NCBI RefSeq assembly: GCF_001673365.1
Contig: NZ_LZLS01000023.1
Span: 1 to 64,000 of the forward strand
From: Mycobacterium asiaticum
GTDB lineage: Bacteria; Actinomycetota; Actinomycetes; Mycobacteriales; Mycobacteriaceae
Direction: 5' to 3'
Length of the DNA: 64,000 bases
The notes under the pieces are model-generated. The model made no database searches and was not told where the DNA came from. It saw nothing but the letters and a program-made list of their open reading frames with translations. Made by a program: the position numbers and the translations under genes. The stretch's first letter is position 1; each line of letters begins with the position of its first letter. Below are positions 63,542 through 64,000 of the stretch, piece after piece.

Positions 63542-64000
63542 GTGAGCGAAAATAGAGTCCGCGTGCGCGTCGCCGACAACGGCGTGGCAACAGCAACGAT
63601 GGTGCGCGCCGACAAGCACAATGCGCTCGACCAAGCCATGTTCGAAGGTTTGGTGGCCGCCGCGGAGCAACTGGCACGGGATGCATCGGTCCGCGCGGTA
63701 GTTCTGCACGGCGAGGGAAAGAGCTTCTGCTCTGGCTTGGACGTGGCAAGTTTCATGGGCGGTGAACGTGGCACGGGCGTGCTGCTGACTCGGGACGACG
63801 ACGGGCCGGCGAACCTGGCTCAGCGCGTGAGTTACGACTGGTCGTTGGTTCCGGTGCCCGTCATCGCCGCAATCCACGGCAACTGCTTCGGTGGCGGTTT
63901 GCAGATCGCGCTCGGCACGGACATCCGGATTGCCGCGCCGGACGCGAAGCTGAGCATCATGGAGATCAAGTGGGGACTCGTTCCCGACATGGGCATTACG
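63542..64000 (+). CDS. Enoyl-CoA hydratase/crotonase family protein (3' end beyond window)
   Basis: 153 codons are visible from GTG at 63542; the frame is open at the window end. Crotonase motifs include KHNALDQAMFEGL, GKSFCSGLDVASF, and the oxyanion/active-site region IAAIHGNCFGGGLQIALGTDIRIA with LSIMEIKWGLVPDMG. The Glu of the second catalytic position appears in this last segment as MEIKWGL. It would hydrate an enoyl-CoA in beta-oxidation. An AAGGAGG sequence at 63491-63497 is too far for its own ribosome binding site. Confidence 0.9.
   Translation, partial: MSENRVRVRVADNGVATATMVRADKHNALDQAMFEGLVAAAEQLARDASVRAVVLHGEGKSFCSGLDVASFMGGERGTGVLLTRDDDGPANLAQRVSYDWSLVPVPVIAAIHGNCFGGGLQIALGTDIRIAAPDAKLSIMEIKWGLVPDMGIT

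Overview
The window is a GC-rich mycobacterial chromosome segment, most likely from a slow-growing non-tuberculous species. The evidence is a PPE-family gene, a DevR/DevS (DosR/DosS) dormancy locus with Tgs1 and a universal stress protein, fadE/fadB genes, agpS-fprA-prfB-ftsEX-smpB in the order known from M. tuberculosis (Rv3107c-Rv3099c), and a tmRNA encoding the mycobacterial tag ADSHQRDYALAA. Synteny with the M. tuberculosis Rv3144c-Rv3127 and Rv3107c-Rv3099c blocks is clear but inverted, and is interrupted by several insertions absent from M. tuberculosis as I remember it.

Layout. 1-2 kb: PPE52-like gene and a Rv3143-like receiver protein. 2-10.5 kb: a tightly overlapping minus-strand catabolic operon (homogentisate-dioxygenase-like cupin, alpha/beta hydrolase, class III CoA-transferase, HMG-CoA-lyase-like aldolase, TetR, acyl-CoA dehydrogenase, APH-type kinase, DUF6285-like protein, SnoaL-like protein, YceI-like protein). 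The kinase/small protein/ACAD trio resembles the LvaA-LvaB-LvaC system for 4-hydroxyacyl-CoA dehydration. 10.6-16.5 kb: fadB4, aldo-keto reductase, acetyltransferase, fadE23, fadE24, hisN. 16.5-28.6 kb: an expanded DosR locus with a stomatin-like protein, a Cys-rich membrane protein, quinol nitric oxide reductase, USP, devR, devS, two Acg/Rv3131-type nitroreductases, tgs1, a group III truncated haemoglobin and an FMN-binding protein, with three DosR boxes. 28.6-31 kb: two acyl-CoA dehydrogenases. 31-43.5 kb: agpS, fprA, then prfB-mscS-like-Rv3103c-like-ftsE-ftsX-smpB, an AAA+/TPR pair, a 55-bp tandem repeat, Rv3099c-like and a helical protein.

43.6-60.2 kb: ssrA (tmRNA) with an integrated genomic island at its 3' end. 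The island is bounded by 25-bp direct repeats (43916-43940 and 58632-58656). It carries a tyrosine integrase broken by a 25-bp tandem duplication, a regulator, recombinase debris, and catabolic genes: FAD oxidoreductases, a frameshifted Baeyer-Villiger monooxygenase, epoxide-hydrolase-like and HSL-type hydrolases, a D-aminoacylase-like amidohydrolase, a Rieske oxygenase and two TetR regulators. Beyond it lies an older, decayed layer with a second integrase remnant, a third att-like copy and an EspC-like pseudogene. 60.2-64 kb: a hypothetical protein, a small secreted protein, an extended SDR, and an enoyl-CoA hydratase running off the window end.

Functionally the window combines lipid/acyl-CoA catabolism, hypoxia and nitric-oxide response, ribosome rescue and cell division, and an acquired xenobiotic or steroid-like degradation island that appears immobilised.
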